Counted from the stretch's first letter, positions 44,328 to 56,060 are shown. The stretch is 64,000 bases of DNA from Gautieria morchelliformis (GCA_015179125.1 WHVA01000412.1:1-64000); one strand, 5' to 3'. The notes: a model not told the origin generated them from the sequence alone. A program made the numbers and translations.

Positions 44328-44660
44328 TCAGAAAAATGTACAGCGACTGTAGCTACTACGGTAAGTAAGGGATTCGGTAGGAGCTTGAAATGGGGAACCA
44401 CGAGTGACCACCAGGTGACTAATGGTTGAGCCATGGTAGTTCAGACCCCCCCGAGTTTTTTTTACGTAGGTGATCTCGGCATCACCGTGATCAATGAGCT
44501 CCCGGCGCCAATGCCCCTCGACGCGGAAGTGTTTGGTGCGGGGGTGATGGGAAACGTCCTGGAGATTTGAGATCATCTGCATGTTATCGCAATAGATATG
44601 GATCGGCCCGGCACAGGGCAGGCCTATGGAAAGCCGGACTGACCAGCTTCATTTTTAGCC
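44328..44660 (-). mobile_element. Ty1/Copia RNase H fragment
   Basis: Minus-strand reading gives IYCDNMQMISNLQDVSHHP followed by RTKHFRVEGHWRRELID and AEITYV, the Copia RNase H signature (DNxxA, RTKHI, R-E). It is short, isolated and cut on both sides. Fossil. Confidence 0.8.
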
Positions 44661-44734
44661 GCCGCACCACTGTGTCGGTCACGATTTATCAGATCGGTCG
44701 GCATGAACCCTTAGACCCCAGACATCATAATAAA

Positions 44735-44935
44735 CACAGTCTTGGGGTGAAATAAAGGTGTACGATGAATAAAAATTTGACCACGTGCTACTCCGGTATA
44801 GACCAAAAAAGATCGCTAAGTGAAGTTACTGTACACAGTCTTGGGGTGAAATAAAGGTGTACGATGAATAAAAATTTGATCATGTGCTACTCCGGTATAG
44901 GCCAAAAAAGATCGCGAAGTGAAGTTAAAACTGTA
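44735..44935. repeat. 99-bp tandem repeat, two copies
   Basis: Starts at 44735 and 44834 with CACAGTCTTGGGGTGAAATA and are nearly identical. Followed by shortened echoes (AAGTGAAATTAAAACTGTA) and an A-rich tract to about 45080. No coding sense. Confidence 0.8.
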
Positions 44936-45142
44936 CGCTAAGTGAAATTAAAACTGTAAGTGAAAAAAAATAAAAATAAAAAATAAAAATACAAATAATA
45001 GGTCCTGTTACATTATAAGCCATCACAAAAAATATGGCTAAGTGAAATTCAGTGTGCAGTGAAAAAAAAATCCCTGGTCATGTGCTACTGCAGATCTACA
45101 CCAGTGTCTTCTTCAAATGGCTCTGAGGCAAACTGTCCAAAG

Positions 45143-45633
45143 TCAGTGCAAAAGTGATTGCACTTGTGTTGGCCTGGAAATGATTGCAAACCGAGTGGCC
45201 TTGATAGAAATTGTACGGGTCCGACCCTTGAGTATCAGACCCAAGTGGCCTTGATAGAAATTGTAGTTGACCAGGCGGGTCCGACCCTTGAGTATCGGAC
45301 CCGAGTGGCCTTGATAGAAATTGTAGTTGACCAGGCGGGTCCGACCCTTGAGTATCAGACCCAAGTGGCCTTGATAGAAATTGTAGTCACTTCCAGCAGA
45401 AACATGTCCGCAGGTTTCGGCATCTGAAGGGTCATCAGTACCAGAAGTGCCAGCTGGAAGCAGCATTGGGTCATCATTCCAGCCCCCCATGTAGTAAAAG
45501 CCATCCTCCGCGACTTTTCCATCTCCATGAGTGAGTTCATGAAGTCCTGGAGCCAGTTCCAAAGCAGGGCCCATGGAACCTACGATGGCATCCTCCAAGG
45601 CAGTAGGTGGGGTCAGGTTACAAACCTCATGCA
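45143..45633 (-). CDS. Unknown protein fragment with a 20-aa tandem repeat tail
   Basis: Minus-strand frame entering from the LTR of element B at 45633 (the part inside the LTR is spurious). The first about 80 residues look like ordinary protein sequence (PPTALEDAIVGSMGPALE, YYMGGWNDDPMLLPAGTSG). The end consists of repeats of a 20-residue unit YNFYQGHLGLILKGRTRLVN derived from the 60-bp repeat. The start is lost at the LTR. Not recognised. Confidence 0.4.
45191..45390. repeat. 60-bp tandem repeat
   Basis: Units 45241-45300 and 45301-45360 are almost identical; partial units lie on both sides (the left one about 10 bases short). Each contains GTGGCCTTGATAGAAATTGT and GGGTCCGACCCTTGAGTATC. 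Because 60 divides by three it extends the minus-strand frame as 20-aa repeats. Confidence 0.9.
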
Positions 45634-46096
45634 TGTCAGGGGACACCCTGTTTTCCACTTCCAGTTCCGACTCCATTTCCGACTCCGCTTCCGGTTCCGA
45701 TTCCATCTCCGCCTCCGCTTTCGGAAATGATTCCACTTCTGGGAGAACTTCCACCAGTTCTGTTCGCCTTTCCAGTTCCACTCCAATTTCCGACTTCCAC
45801 TCTCGGAACAGTGTCGGAAATCAAGCGACTCACATAACAGGTGGCATCAAGGGTCGATCAAGGGTCAGGGAGGTGCAGGGTTGATGGCGGGTGCCAAGTG
45901 TTGTCCCTGGCTGCGCAGCGTAGTATAATACGGGCTCGCTGACATTGGGGGTCCTTAGACTTTTCTCTTTGGATTTCCCATTGTCAGGTGAGAATCCCCT
46001 CTCTTGTATACTCTGCTCATTTATACATACTTTGGATTTCCCCTTGTCAGTTGTGTGGTAGTGTGATCTCCACAACCAGCCAGGGTTACCCTTACA
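45634..46096 (+). repeat. 5' LTR of element B
   Basis: 463 bp, TGTCAGGGGACACC to GGTTACCCTTACA. Slightly shorter than its partner in the TTCCG-rich first part. Confidence 0.92.
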
Positions 46097-46211
46097 GCAG
46101 AAAAGTCTCTCCCCTAGAAGACCGGCAGTCGTACTGCGCGTTGCATTCGCCATAGGTGCGTTCGGAATCGGAGACAGCGACTCGGAGATCGCAACCTCTT
46201 CCACACACACA

Positions 46212-48226
46212 GTGTACGACAGCCCCTCTTCTTACGTCGAGCTCCAAACCCCGGAAATCCCGTCCCATATTTCTCCTTCCGACATGGATCCGGATGATCG
46301 TCTTTGGAATATGGAGGAGGAACTGACGCGGAACCGGATGAAGACCGACGCGATTGAAACAGCCTTACAAGCGATTTTGGCTAAGTTAGATATTCCACAA
46401 AGTAGTGGAAATGAAATGCTGGATGATCCGGATTTCGGAAAAGCTGAAGTAGCGGAAGAGAGGGTCTCCGCAAAGTTAGCAAAGGTCAAACCCGCAACTC
46501 TGGCGGACTTTGACTGAGATCGGGAGAAGGGACGCGCATTCTTCAACACATGCAGCATCTACTTCGCAATTGTCGGAGACCTCTTTCCGAACGACCAGGC
46601 TCGGATTCACTGGGCATTGTCCTTTTTCAAGTCGGACCGCGCAGCCCGTTTTGCAAACAAGGTTATCCGACATGAAGCAAAGGGCAAGGGGAACTACTTC
46701 CGGGACTGGGACGCCTTCGAGAAAACATTTTCCGACCAGTTCTGCCTGAAAAACGAGCAGCTCACAGCCCTTACGAAGCTCGAGGGGACCAGCTGGTACC
46801 AGGCCAAGGATCCGGTCGATGACTACATTGATCGCTTCCAGGAGCTCATCGACCTTGCGGAGTATGACGACGACAAGACGATCGTCATCAAATTCCGATG
46901 AGGACTTGATCCGACACTCCAGAACCAAGTTGCGCTGCTTGGGGATGGAGCTCCGGATTTTGATGACCCGGAAGGGTGGTACCAAGCTGCGCAGAGGGTG
47001 TCCCGGAACAGGGAAGCAAACGAGGGCTTTGTGGAGACAAACCGGAACATGACACGCAGTTCCGCTCGTCCTACTCCACCTGTGCCGAAACCCGGAAGCA
47101 CATTCATTCCCACACGGAAAATATTTCCGACGGTTGCTCCGCCTGCTCCTGTTAGGAACCCTAGCCCCCCTCCCTCGAAGAGTGGCCCTGCCCCTATGGA
47201 TGTTGACCGCATGCACGGAAAAGGCCGCGGAACTATCACCTGCTTCCGATGTCGACAACCAGGCCACTATGCTCGCGAGTGCCCCCAAGCCTTTGACATC
47301 CGGCTTATGACCACAGAGGAGAAACTCGAGCTCCTTCCAGAGTTCCTCGCACTTGCAGACATAAGCGGAGTGCCCACTGCGGAAGGAATTTCCGAAAATG
47401 CGGAGCATGGTCCACCGGAAGCGGAGGATGCGTCGGATTTTGTGACGCGCAGCGAGTGAGATGTGTGCCCCTGCTGCCTGTACATAACAGGTTTGCCTGT
47501 CTTGAAGTAGAGAATGAAAAGCCCCCACTCCCCTCACTTCATACAGACCCACCAGATAAAGTCACACAAAAACCAAATCCGACACCCCGTCCATCCCGCA
47601 TCCGCCCTTGGGAGAAACGCCTTCCGAAGCGCTATGTTGTCGCTGCCACCCCTGGCCCCAAGTCACTAGTCATTACGGTGGAGATCCAGACGACAGATAC
47701 GGCGGAAGTCAAATCCGGACCCGCCCTTGTCGATTGCGGGGCCGCTGGTCAGTTTATAGACCGGGACTATGTGGAACGGAACCGACTGACCATGCGGAGG
47801 TTGCAACGTGCAATCCCGGTGTTCAATGTGGATGGAAGCCCCAATGAGGCAGGGTCCATCACGGAGATAGTAGACACAATTCTCCGCTACGATGGGCACT
47901 CGGAACGCACTTCCTTTGCAGTCACCAGCCTGGGGAAGCAAGACATCATCCTCGGGTTTACCTGGCTTCAGGAGCACAACACGGAGATCAATTGGCAGAC
48001 TCGGAAGGTACTGATGAGTCGATGTCCAGCCAAGTGTCACATGTGCCGGTCGGAAGTGCAGAAGGAACGCCAGGAGCAGCGGAAGACCGAACGGCTCATA
48101 CAGACATGTCGTTCTGGCCCCCATCCACTGCTTGCAGAAGAAGACTCGGAAGCTGAATTTGAACCGTATCCCACTTCCAATTCCAATTCCAATTCCGACT
48201 CCAACGTCATCCGACTCGGCCCGTAA
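46212..48226 (+). pseudogene. Gag and protease region of element B
   Basis: Gag: N-terminal acidic part with LTRNRMKTDAIETALQ, a capsid-like core (ALSFFKSDRAARFANKV, YFRDWDAFEKTFSDQFC, DDYIDRFQELIDLAEY) and a CCHC knuckle CFRCRQPGHYARECP (about 47244). Protease: ALVDCGAAGQFIDRDY (about 47730), VFNVDGSPN and IILGFTWLQEHN. Broken. Confidence 0.88.
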
Positions 48227-48250
48227 GACACTCTGGCGGAAGGGGAGCGC

Positions 48251-51200
48251 TTGCTGTACGTAAACCTTCTGCCGGAAGCGGAACACATCCACCCCACCGG
48301 AAATATTTCGCAACGCCTTGCTGAAACCTCCAAGAGGCATGATAGAGTGGAGGCGGAAATTCCAGAGTACCTGCGGGAGTTCGAGGATGTCTTTTCCAAG
48401 GAGTCGTTTGATGCCCTGCCTGCACGGAAGCTGTGGGACCACGCCATTGAGTTGGAGCCTGGGTCAAAGCCCACCAACTGCAAAGTCTACCCGCTGTCAC
48501 CCAAGGAGCAGGTAGAGCTCGATGCATTCCTTGCGGAAAACCTCCGCACAGGGAGGATCCTCCCCTCCAAGTCATCCATGGCATCTCCGGTGTTCTTCAT
48601 CAAGAAGAAGGACCGCTCGCTCAGACTTGTGCAGGATTACCGAGCCTTGAATGTGATCGCGATCAAGAACCGGCACCCCATTCCACTCATTTCCGAACTA
48701 ATCACACAACTCCGTGGGGCAAGGTACTTCACTAAGCTGGATGTCCGCTGGGGCTTCAATAATGTTCGGATCCGAGAGGGAGATGAGTGGAAGGCCGCAT
48801 TCCGCACCAACCGAGGACTCTTTGAGCCGCAGGTCATGTTCTTCGGCCTCACTAACAGTTCCGCCACATTCCAGACGATGCTGAATGACATTTTCCGTGA
48901 GATGATAGCAGAAGGGGTTGTCTGCGTCTACCTCAATGACATCCTGATCTTCACAAAAACAATGTCCGAACATCGGGAAGTCGTGCGGAGAGTCTTGGAA
49001 CAGCTCCGGGAATACAACCTGTGTCTCAAGCCGGAAAAGTGCGAATTTGAGCGGACGCGGATGGAGTATCTTGGGGTGATTGTGTCGGAAGGAAAGGTAG
49101 AAATGGACCCAGTCAAAGTTTCCGGTGTGTCGGATTGGCCTGTGCCGCGGAACAAGAAGGAGGTCCAGTCCTTCATTGGGTTTGTCAATTTCTACCGGCG
49201 GTTCATCAAGGACTTCTCCTGCCACGCCCATGCCCTCCTTGACCTCACCAAGAAGGAGGTTGGATGGCAGTGGGGAGAGCCGGAACAGGCCTCCTTTGAC
49301 AAACTCAAGGAGCTGATCACTTCTGCCCCGGTCCTGATCTTTCCCGACGACTCTCACCCTTACCGAGTCGAGGCAGATTCTTCCGACACAGCTACCAGAG
49401 CGGTCTTGTCACAACAGTCACCGGAAGATGGTGGGGGGTGGCATCCGATTGCCTTCTTCTCTAAGAGCCTGAGTCCGGTTGAGCGGAACTATGAGATCCA
49501 TGACAAGGAGATGCTGGCAATCATCCGAGCACTGGAGGAGTGGCGACATTGCCTCGAGGGTGCTCTATGCCCATTTGAGATCTGGACAGACCACAAGAAC
49601 CTTGAGTATTTCCGCACGTCTAAGAAGTTGAACCGACGACAAGCACGGTGTTCCCTACACCTGTCCCAGTTCGACTTCATGCTCCACCACCGCCCCGGCT
49701 GCACCATGGGCAAGCCTGATGCCCTATCCCGCCGCGCGGATCATGGAAGCGGAAGTGGAGACAACGTGGATATGACACTGCTCCGCCCAAGTCTCTTTGC
49801 AATCCGTGCCCTAGAGGGAGTGACTGCAGTTGGGGTGGAAGCGGAAATGCTCCGGGATATCCGGAGGCAGTACCGGAATGGAGAAAAGGAGGAGTCGGTG
49901 GTGAAGGCAGTGGAGGAACTTTGGAAAGGGCACGCACGATCCGTATGGGCAGCGGAATGGTCGAAACGTGATGGACTGCTCCACTTCAGAGGCAAGGTCT
50001 ACGTTCCAGGTGGTGCGGACCTCCGCCACCGCATCGTGTCCCAGCACCATGACACACGGGTCGCTGGGCATGCTGGCAGGTGGAAGACACTGGAGTTGGT
50101 GGCTCGGAATTACTGGTGGCCCCAGATGTCCCGCTACATTGGACAGTACGTGAAGACATGTGACCTTGGTCTCTGAACCAAAGCACAACGACATCCGCCC
50201 GTCGGAGAACTTGTTCCACTCCCGATTCCCGAATCCTGCTGGGACACCATCAGTGTCGACTTCATCGTTGAACTCCTAGAGTCTCATGGCTACGACGCGA
50301 TCATGAACGTCGTGGATTCGGTAAGCAAGGTGTCCCACTTCATTCCGATGCACACGACGATCACAGCCCTCGGAGCGGCCCGCCTGTTCCTTGCACATGT
50401 CTGGAAGTTGCATGGGCTCCCGAAGCAAGTTGTTTCCGACCGAGGTCCGCAGTTTGTCGCGGAACTGACTCGGGAGCTCTACCACCTGCTCGGCATAAAG
50501 CTGGCTACCACCACAGCATACCATCCGCAGGGTGACGGACAGGCGGAACAGGTCAATCAGGAGTTGGAGCAATATCTCCGCCTCTTTGTCAATGAGAGGC
50601 AGGATGACTGGGATGAGTTACTTCCACTGGCGGAATTCCAATACAACAACCATGTACATTCCGCCACACAACAGACTCCCTTCATGCTTGACTCCGGACG
50701 ACACCCGTGGATGGGCTTCGAACCATGCCAGGCTGAGTCCTGACTCGACACGGTCAATGAGTTCCGAGACCGCATGGACTCCACCCTTTCGGAAGCCAAG
50801 TCGGCCCTTGCAAAGGCCAAGGATGACATGGCAAGGTACTACAACCAACGCCAGGTTCCCACCCCAGAGTACCAAGTTGGAGACAAGGTGTATCTAGATG
50901 CAAGTGACATCCGCACCACACGCCCCTCGCAGAAGCTTGCCCACCGCTACCTTGGGCCCTTCACAGTGACGCGGAGGGTTGGACGGAATGCATACCGCCT
51001 CCGACTTCCGATGTCCATGTCCCGCCTCCACCCCGTCTTCAACGTGGTGAAGTTACTCCCTATGCTTGAGGACCCAATTCCAGGTCGGAAGGCTCGTCCG
51101 CCACCTCCGCCGGAAATTGTAGATGGGGAAGAGCACTATGTGGTGGAACGGATCCTGGACAGCCGGTTTGTGCGAGGACGACTCCAATTCCTCGTGAAAT

Positions 51201-51340
51201 GGGAAGGGTATTGGTACGAGGAAAATTCGTGGGTCCCAGAGCCAGATGTTTCTGCTCCAGACAAACTCCGTGAGTTCTATAGGACACACCCCGGTGCCCC
51301 TCGCTGGATCCGCTCGTTGGCATTTCAATCCCTCATGTCC
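48251..51340 (+). pseudogene. RT, RNase H, integrase and chromodomain of element B
   Basis: RT: SLRLVQDYRALNVIAIKN, VCVYLNDILIFTK (the catalytic box), FIGFVNFYRRFIKDFS. RNase H: YRVEADSSDTATRAVL and YEIHDKEMLAIIRALEEW. Integrase: zinc-binding part near 50090-50165, then VSDRGPQFVAEL and GDGQAEQVNQELEQYL. Chromodomain: YVVERILDSRF, LQFLVKWEGYWYEENSWVP (about 51138-51240). Broken. Confidence 0.9.
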
Positions 51341-51377
51341 CGTGCTTCGAGGACGCAGCACGCTAGAGGGGGGGTGA

Positions 51378-51862
51378 TGTCAGGGGACACCCTGTTTTCC
51401 ACTTCCAGTTCCGACACCACACCCAGTTCCGACTCCATTTCCGACTCCGGTTCCGGTTCCGATTCCATCTCCGCCTCCGCTTTCGGAAATGATTCCGCTT
51501 CTGGGAGAACTTCCACCAGTTCTGTTCGCCTTTCCAGTTCCACTCCAATTTCCGACTTCCACTCTCGGAACAGTGTCGGAAATCAAGCGACTCACGTAAC
51601 AGGTGGCATCAAGGGTCGATCAAGGGTCAGGGAGATGCAGGGTTGATGGCGGGTGCCAAGTGTTGTCCCTGGCTGCGCAGCGTAGTATAATACGGGCTCG
51701 CTGACATTGGGGGTCCTTAGACTTTTCTCTTCGGATTTCCCCTTGTCAGGTGAGACTCCCCTCTCTTGTATAGTTTGTTCACTTATACATACTTTGGATT
51801 TTCCCTTGTCAGTCAGTTGTGTGGTAGTGTGATCTCCACAGCCAGCTAGGGTTGCCCTTACA
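51378..51862 (+). repeat. 3' LTR of element B
   Basis: 485 bp, TGTCAGGGGACACC to GGGTTGCCCTTACA, preceded by a purine tract. The first third is a run of TTCCGACTCC-like words. Confidence 0.92.
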
Positions 51863-52229
51863 GCCTTCCCTGACTGTCATTAAAGGTATTGGAGCCAGAT
51901 GTTCGAGATGCTCCCGACTCTGGAATGCTGGTACACCGGCACGGCATTGGCACAGCGGCAGCTCGAAGATATTAGTAATACAAGGTCTTCACATTTAGTA
52001 AACCGATGGATCTCGAGTAGATAAAATATTATATTTACATTCCTTCATTCTACAGGTTATGGGCCCTGGCCATAACTGAAGTGTGACAGACTAAAACATA
52101 CCCTAACTGCATACAAGTGCACTCCACACTCTAAATCAATTAAATACCAATCAACATGTCAATGAGCAACAATACGTACAAGATCGACCCCCTAAACTAT
52201 GTGGCATGGTGCCGGCAGCTTGAGGTTAT
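51863..52229 (+). mobile_element. Copia fragment: LTR end, leader and gag start
   Basis: An LTR-like end (TTCTACA, 52054) is followed by GGTTATGGGCCC, close to the GGTTATTGGGCC that follows the LTR of the Copia element at the window end (minus strand), so it is probably a primer binding site. An ATG at 52156 then gives MSMSNNTYKIDPLNYVAWCR, the NYxxW start of Copia gag. Cut by element B on the left and by the hairpin LTR on the right. Confidence 0.6.
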
Positions 52230-52327
52230 TGGGAACTGCCAGACAGTTCCCATGCACGAACTGTACAGTGGGTCCCTAAGGGGCCCACTGGCATTAGCTG
52301 AGCTACTATGTACATAGGTTATTTACA
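52230..52327 (-). repeat. Second copy of the short hairpin LTR
   Basis: 98 bp with the same ends (TGGGAAC; TTATTTACA) as 7886-7994. The first hairpin is GGGAACTG/CAGTTCCC where the other copy has GGGAACC/GGTTCCC; the second hairpin, CAGTGGGTCCC TAA GGGGCCCACTG, is unchanged. No clear target duplication. Confidence 0.55.
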
Positions 52328-52611
52328 GTTGGATCTCCAAGACCATGTGCACACATGGCTCATGTTGATCTCAGCGACTGCTAAATCTCCAGTTTTGTCT
52401 AGGATCAGGCAGTTATGCTCATGTTGTACATCCTCAGTAAAATTAGGTGTTAACAGCTCTTCACCACTCTGATTATGTCTTGTAGAAACACCACGTCTAG
52501 GTAGGTGTGGCAGCCACTCTTGGTCTGTGTTTTTCTTCCTGCTGATTCGGATACCCATGAGTTCTTGGAAAATTCTTCGTACAATGTTCTGTGACAAGGT
52601 GAGATTGTATA
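52328..52611 (-). pseudogene. Unknown protein fragment
   Basis: Minus-strand frame with YNLTLSQNIVRRIFQELMG, WLPHLPRRGVSTRHNQ and HNCLILDKTGDLAVAEINM. It looks like real protein sequence, but I cannot name the family. Cut by the LTR-like block at 52612 and by the hairpin LTR at 52327. Confidence 0.4.
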
Positions 52612-53641
52612 TGTCATGATTGTCAAGATTGGTTTTTGGGCGTTAATATCGTGTATTAGTGAACACAGCGAATGCCCAAATAACTTGTGTGAATAAGTAT
52701 GCCGTTCGGCGAATAGGTGAACCGATAAATGTTCACAAGATAAGAGGGTTGCCCAAACAGGGCTCGCCCTATCTACAGTCATAGCGAAATAGTCCGTGGC
52801 ACTTGACGATGTAACATGCAAGGTGTCATGGAAGGGCTGTATAAGTAGCGACAATCCCTTCGCCGGCGAAGGTGCTCTTTCAGAGCCCTTCGCCAACAGC
52901 ACAGAAAATAGTTCGAAGGCTAAGGTAACGAAGATGAAGTATGAGAACTCACCAGTGATGCCTAAGTCCTCTTCTGGTCGAAGATAGAAATCTCCAGGAG
53001 AAGGCTCAAGGTGATGATCACAGCGAGGTCAAGTTTGCCCAAGATGAACGACGTATGATAATTGAACTGGGGAATATACATGCGAATGCAAACTACTTAT
53101 ATCGAATGCTCGTGAGGTATCAGTGAATAGGAAAGAGGCTGTCACGAGTCAGGGTTGGATAGGGGTGTGCAGTCGTGATACAATATAGATGAAATAAACA
53201 TACAATAGAGTGAGAGAAGAGGGAGAACATGAAATGACAGAGAGTAAAGGTGGCGAAGTCACCTATGTACGAAATCATGTCTTGGGGCCCGCATATACAC
53301 TGCCCTGCATGGGTTCTTCATCTACTGGGTTGATCCCACATGACCTACAGGTAGGACGTCCCGCGAATGCACCCTGCTCATATGAACACCAAAAGGGGGT
53401 TGGATTGAGAAGCTGATGGAGCTACTGATGAGCCATCATGCCAGGTAGGGATGTCGATCGTGATTTGATGGTGTGCCTGCTGGCGAATGATGCGAACAGC
53501 GAATGACTGTTCGGTGAAGGAACGGAGATGACATAGGGGAGGAGTGGTCAAGGTGGAGGGCGAAGCCGAGCGAACATGGGGGAGGAGTGGCGAAAGGGGA
53601 AATGGGAATAACAAGGTGCAGGAAATACACAAGTCATGACA
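52612..53641. repeat. LTR-like block (TGTCATGA ... TCATGACA), GCGAA-rich
   Basis: About 1.03 kb bounded by an 8-bp perfect inverted terminus TGTCATGA/TCATGACA, as LTRs usually are. It contains 13 GCGAA words on the plus strand and 2 in reverse, plus a 16-bp palindrome CCTTCGCCGGCGAAGG (about 52857-52872). Flanks GTATA and ATCCG do not match, and no partner copy is present, so the identity is provisional. Confidence 0.4.
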
Positions 53642-53735
53642 ATCCGATCATAGGAACACCATTGTATCATGTTTGAATACACAACTAATAACTTACTTAG
53701 TCGTTATCTGGTTCAATGCACGTGAGGGTCGGTCT

Positions 53736-54170
53736 CTACTCAAGTAGGTAACCAATAAGTATATGCTCGCCGACCTCAAACAATACTGACCTGGTGATTT
53801 GTGCACTATAATTTCCAGCACCACGGTCATTCTCAGGTGGCGCAGAAGCAGCTAGTGACAGTAAGGCAAGACCAAGGTGAGTCAAATCTGTTATTGGAAT
53901 ACGAGAATAATGAGAACTCAGGGTGTTAGAGCATGCCAGCTTCTTGGTAGCACGTGCATCATCCCCTGCATCAAGCGAATGTTTTTTGTTGTTAATACCG
54001 TGAATAAGCTCATGCGGGCCAACTATCCCATCATCACTCTCTGGCTCAATTGTCAAACCCTCAACTTACTGCCATAATGCTTCTCGAGTCTCAAGAGCCA
54101 TCGCATTACGCAACTTCGAATTCATCAGAGTTGGCGGTGGGTTCAAATATGGGTCTCTCGGGTCGTGGTG
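53736..54170 (-). pseudogene. Unknown protein fragment
   Basis: Minus-strand pieces with NSKLRNAMALETREALW (about 54120) and, at 54056-53736, PHELIHGINNKKHSLDAGD and SHYSRIPITDLTHLGLALL. Acidic and hydrophilic, no recognised domain. It may be the upstream part of the gene piece at 52328-52611, separated by the LTR-like block. Confidence 0.35.
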
Positions 54171-54413
54171 AACAGCCCGCATGTTTTCAGGGTGTGGGGA
54201 AGGCAGTGGAACGGCTCTAAGGTAGGAAAGAAAATTCTATGGGGCAGTGTGGATGTGATGTAGCTATGACGCATCGCGTTGAGGTGCTACCTATTAGAGT
54301 AATGGAACTACTTTTATCTCCACCGATCTGCCTGGTTTTGAGGGGCTCAAGTCTAATCAGATTAAGCCTACTAGTGAGGCTTAAACATGGATGTAGGTAA
54401 TAGCATCGCAACT

Positions 54414-55071
54414 TGTTACGTATCGAGATTTCCACTAAGTCGGAACTGGAAAGGACAGCAGCTTCAACTTGTAGGTTGCACCCCCGATGAACTATCGTCC
54501 TAGGTATTTCGGAAATGGGTCGGAAGTCGGAAAATACTGAATCAAAGGTTGGTCGGAACTTGAGTCGGAACTGAGGCCGAAGGCGGAAGACGGAAGGAGA
54601 GACTGAGATCTTGCTAGACTCGCTGTACTAAGAACAGGAGATGGAGCGAAGGAAATCAAGTATCGAAGGCGATTATCTGATTGAAGAATAAGAGACATAC
54701 ATGACAGGCTTTTATACAAAGAGCTGAGGCAACAGGTAATGGTGTGGTACTAAGCAAAATTCTGGGGGAAGCGGAAGTCGAGTAAACAATGTGTGGGAAC
54801 TAACTATTGGGAACAATGGGACTACAAGGGGGGTTCAGGGTAAGGTAGAACAATGGCAAAGAACAAGGGGTCGGGAAAACATATCTGACAATGAAACACA
54901 AGGAGGACCGGATGTATGATTTTGATGAACGGTGAGGTGGGTCTGGTGGGTCCGAGTAATAGAGTCGAAAGAACAAGGAAAATGTACAAGGGGTGGAATG
55001 TCGGAAATATCGGAGGGGCAGAATGTTTTGCGGAACTGAGGGTCGGAAGTCGGAAATAAACGGTCGTAACA
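54414..55071 (-). repeat. Solo LTR of Gypsy family A (TSD CAACT)
   Basis: 658 bp, TGTTACGTATC to GGTCGTAACA on the plus strand, flanked by CAACT at 54409-54413 and 55072-55076, a perfect 5-bp target duplication. It results from LTR-LTR recombination. Confidence 0.95.
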
Positions 55072-55076
55072 CAACT

Positions 55077-55449
55077 ACACGATATGTGCAGGCACAATTT
55101 GACAAGTTAATAAAAACTTGTGCTCAAAGGACATCAGGAAAACGCCGAAAACCTGGCAGCCGAGGCCTAAAATACATCACCCAACAGGCGCTACTGCTGG
55201 TCATGTAAATCGGGCCTTCCTATGTAGTCTGCGTAGGCCGACATATATTGAGGCTACCTGTGTAGGCCACATAGGCCGATGTACTAAAGCCATGCAGCAT
55301 TGTAGCCTACATGTCAATCACTCAAACGAGCCTCTGATAACTTGAGTGTATGGTGAGATATGTGAGTTCACTTGTTACAACACAGCTAGCATCCTCTAAC
55401 ACATGCTGCCGTTGCACAGGTGTTGTTGTGCATACAGGATGATACACAT
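55077..55449. other. Sequence with repeated TAGGCC motifs, no gene
   Basis: 55210-55320 carries several GTAGGCC/CATAGGCC words; related words recur at about 56960-57000 on the other side of the tRNA-synthetase fragment, in roughly inverted order. No coding sequence seen. Confidence 0.35.
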
Positions 55450-56060
55450 ATATTTTGTACTCCACAGTACGGGCTTTCTTTTCTGACAGACATGATGGGG
55501 TTGACACAAGACTGGCACAGATAGGGGAGGAAATCACTTCACTTGTCAGTTTTCTGCAGCAAGTATATGGAACATTCTGGTTCAAATTCCAGCTCGAGTT
55601 GTCCACCCGTCCCGAAAATTATCTAGGAGAAATAGAGACGTGGAATGTTGCAGAGAAGGATGCTATCAGCTATACCATTGTTGTTGTCTTATGGATGTCT
55701 TTTCTCTTCTTCAGCAACTCTCAGAAGCCCTTAAGAAGTTTCATCTTGGCAAATGGGAGCTCAAAGAAGGTGACGGCGCATTTTACGGGCCAAAGATTGA
55801 CATTAAAATTCGGGATGCTCTTTGACGTTCATCCCAATGGGCAACGATTCAGTTGGATTTCCCGCTTCCTGTCAAGTTCAAACTTAAGTATGCAGTGCCG
55901 AGGACCACGATGCAGTGGATCACCCTCCTAATTGCCCTGTTATAATTCATTGCACAATACTTGGTAGTTTGGAGCATTTTGTTGGTATTGTGACAGAGCA
56001 TTTTTTTGGGCAAGTGGTGGGTGTCCTACACCTAGGTGTGGAAGTACAATGTTATTTTTG
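55450..56060 (+). pseudogene. Threonyl-tRNA synthetase gene fragment
   Basis: About 180 residues of the class II catalytic core: [45 protein letters not shown], then (after an intron-like gap ending TTCTTCAG near 55717) [20 protein letters not shown] and [16 protein letters not shown]. Past an in-frame stop and a frame change come WATIQLDFPLPVKF and ILGSLEHFVGIVTEHF. These are the [16 protein letters not shown] and ATIQLDFQLP motifs of ThrRS. The gap starts GGATGC where a GT donor is expected. N-terminal domains, motif 2 and the anticodon-binding domain are absent. A captured or duplicated gene piece, not the working gene. Confidence 0.85.

Larger units (their letters stand above)
45634..51862 (+). 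mobile_element. Ty3/Gypsy element B (fossil, both LTRs present)
   Basis: About 6.2 kb, a chromodomain Gypsy element with LTRs 45634-46096 and 51378-51862. Gag, protease, RT, RNase H, integrase and chromodomain follow in that order. A purine run (AGAGGGGGGGTGA) precedes the 3' LTR. Nearly complete, with a small number of breaks (about three to four). No target duplication: flanks are ATGCA and GCCTT, and the two sides are unrelated sequence. No antisense gene is present between pol and the 3' LTR. Confidence 0.92.

Noticed and set aside
45191-45390. CRISPR-like array
   Set aside because: Contiguous 60-bp units without unique spacers in a eukaryote; simple tandem repeat.
45634-45781. N-terminal part of the minus-strand ORF ending at 45143
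   Set aside because: It reads through the LTR of element B and is not part of the original protein.
54217-54435. Small minus-strand ORF next to the solo LTR
   Set aside because: Begins in LTR sequence and has no supporting motif.
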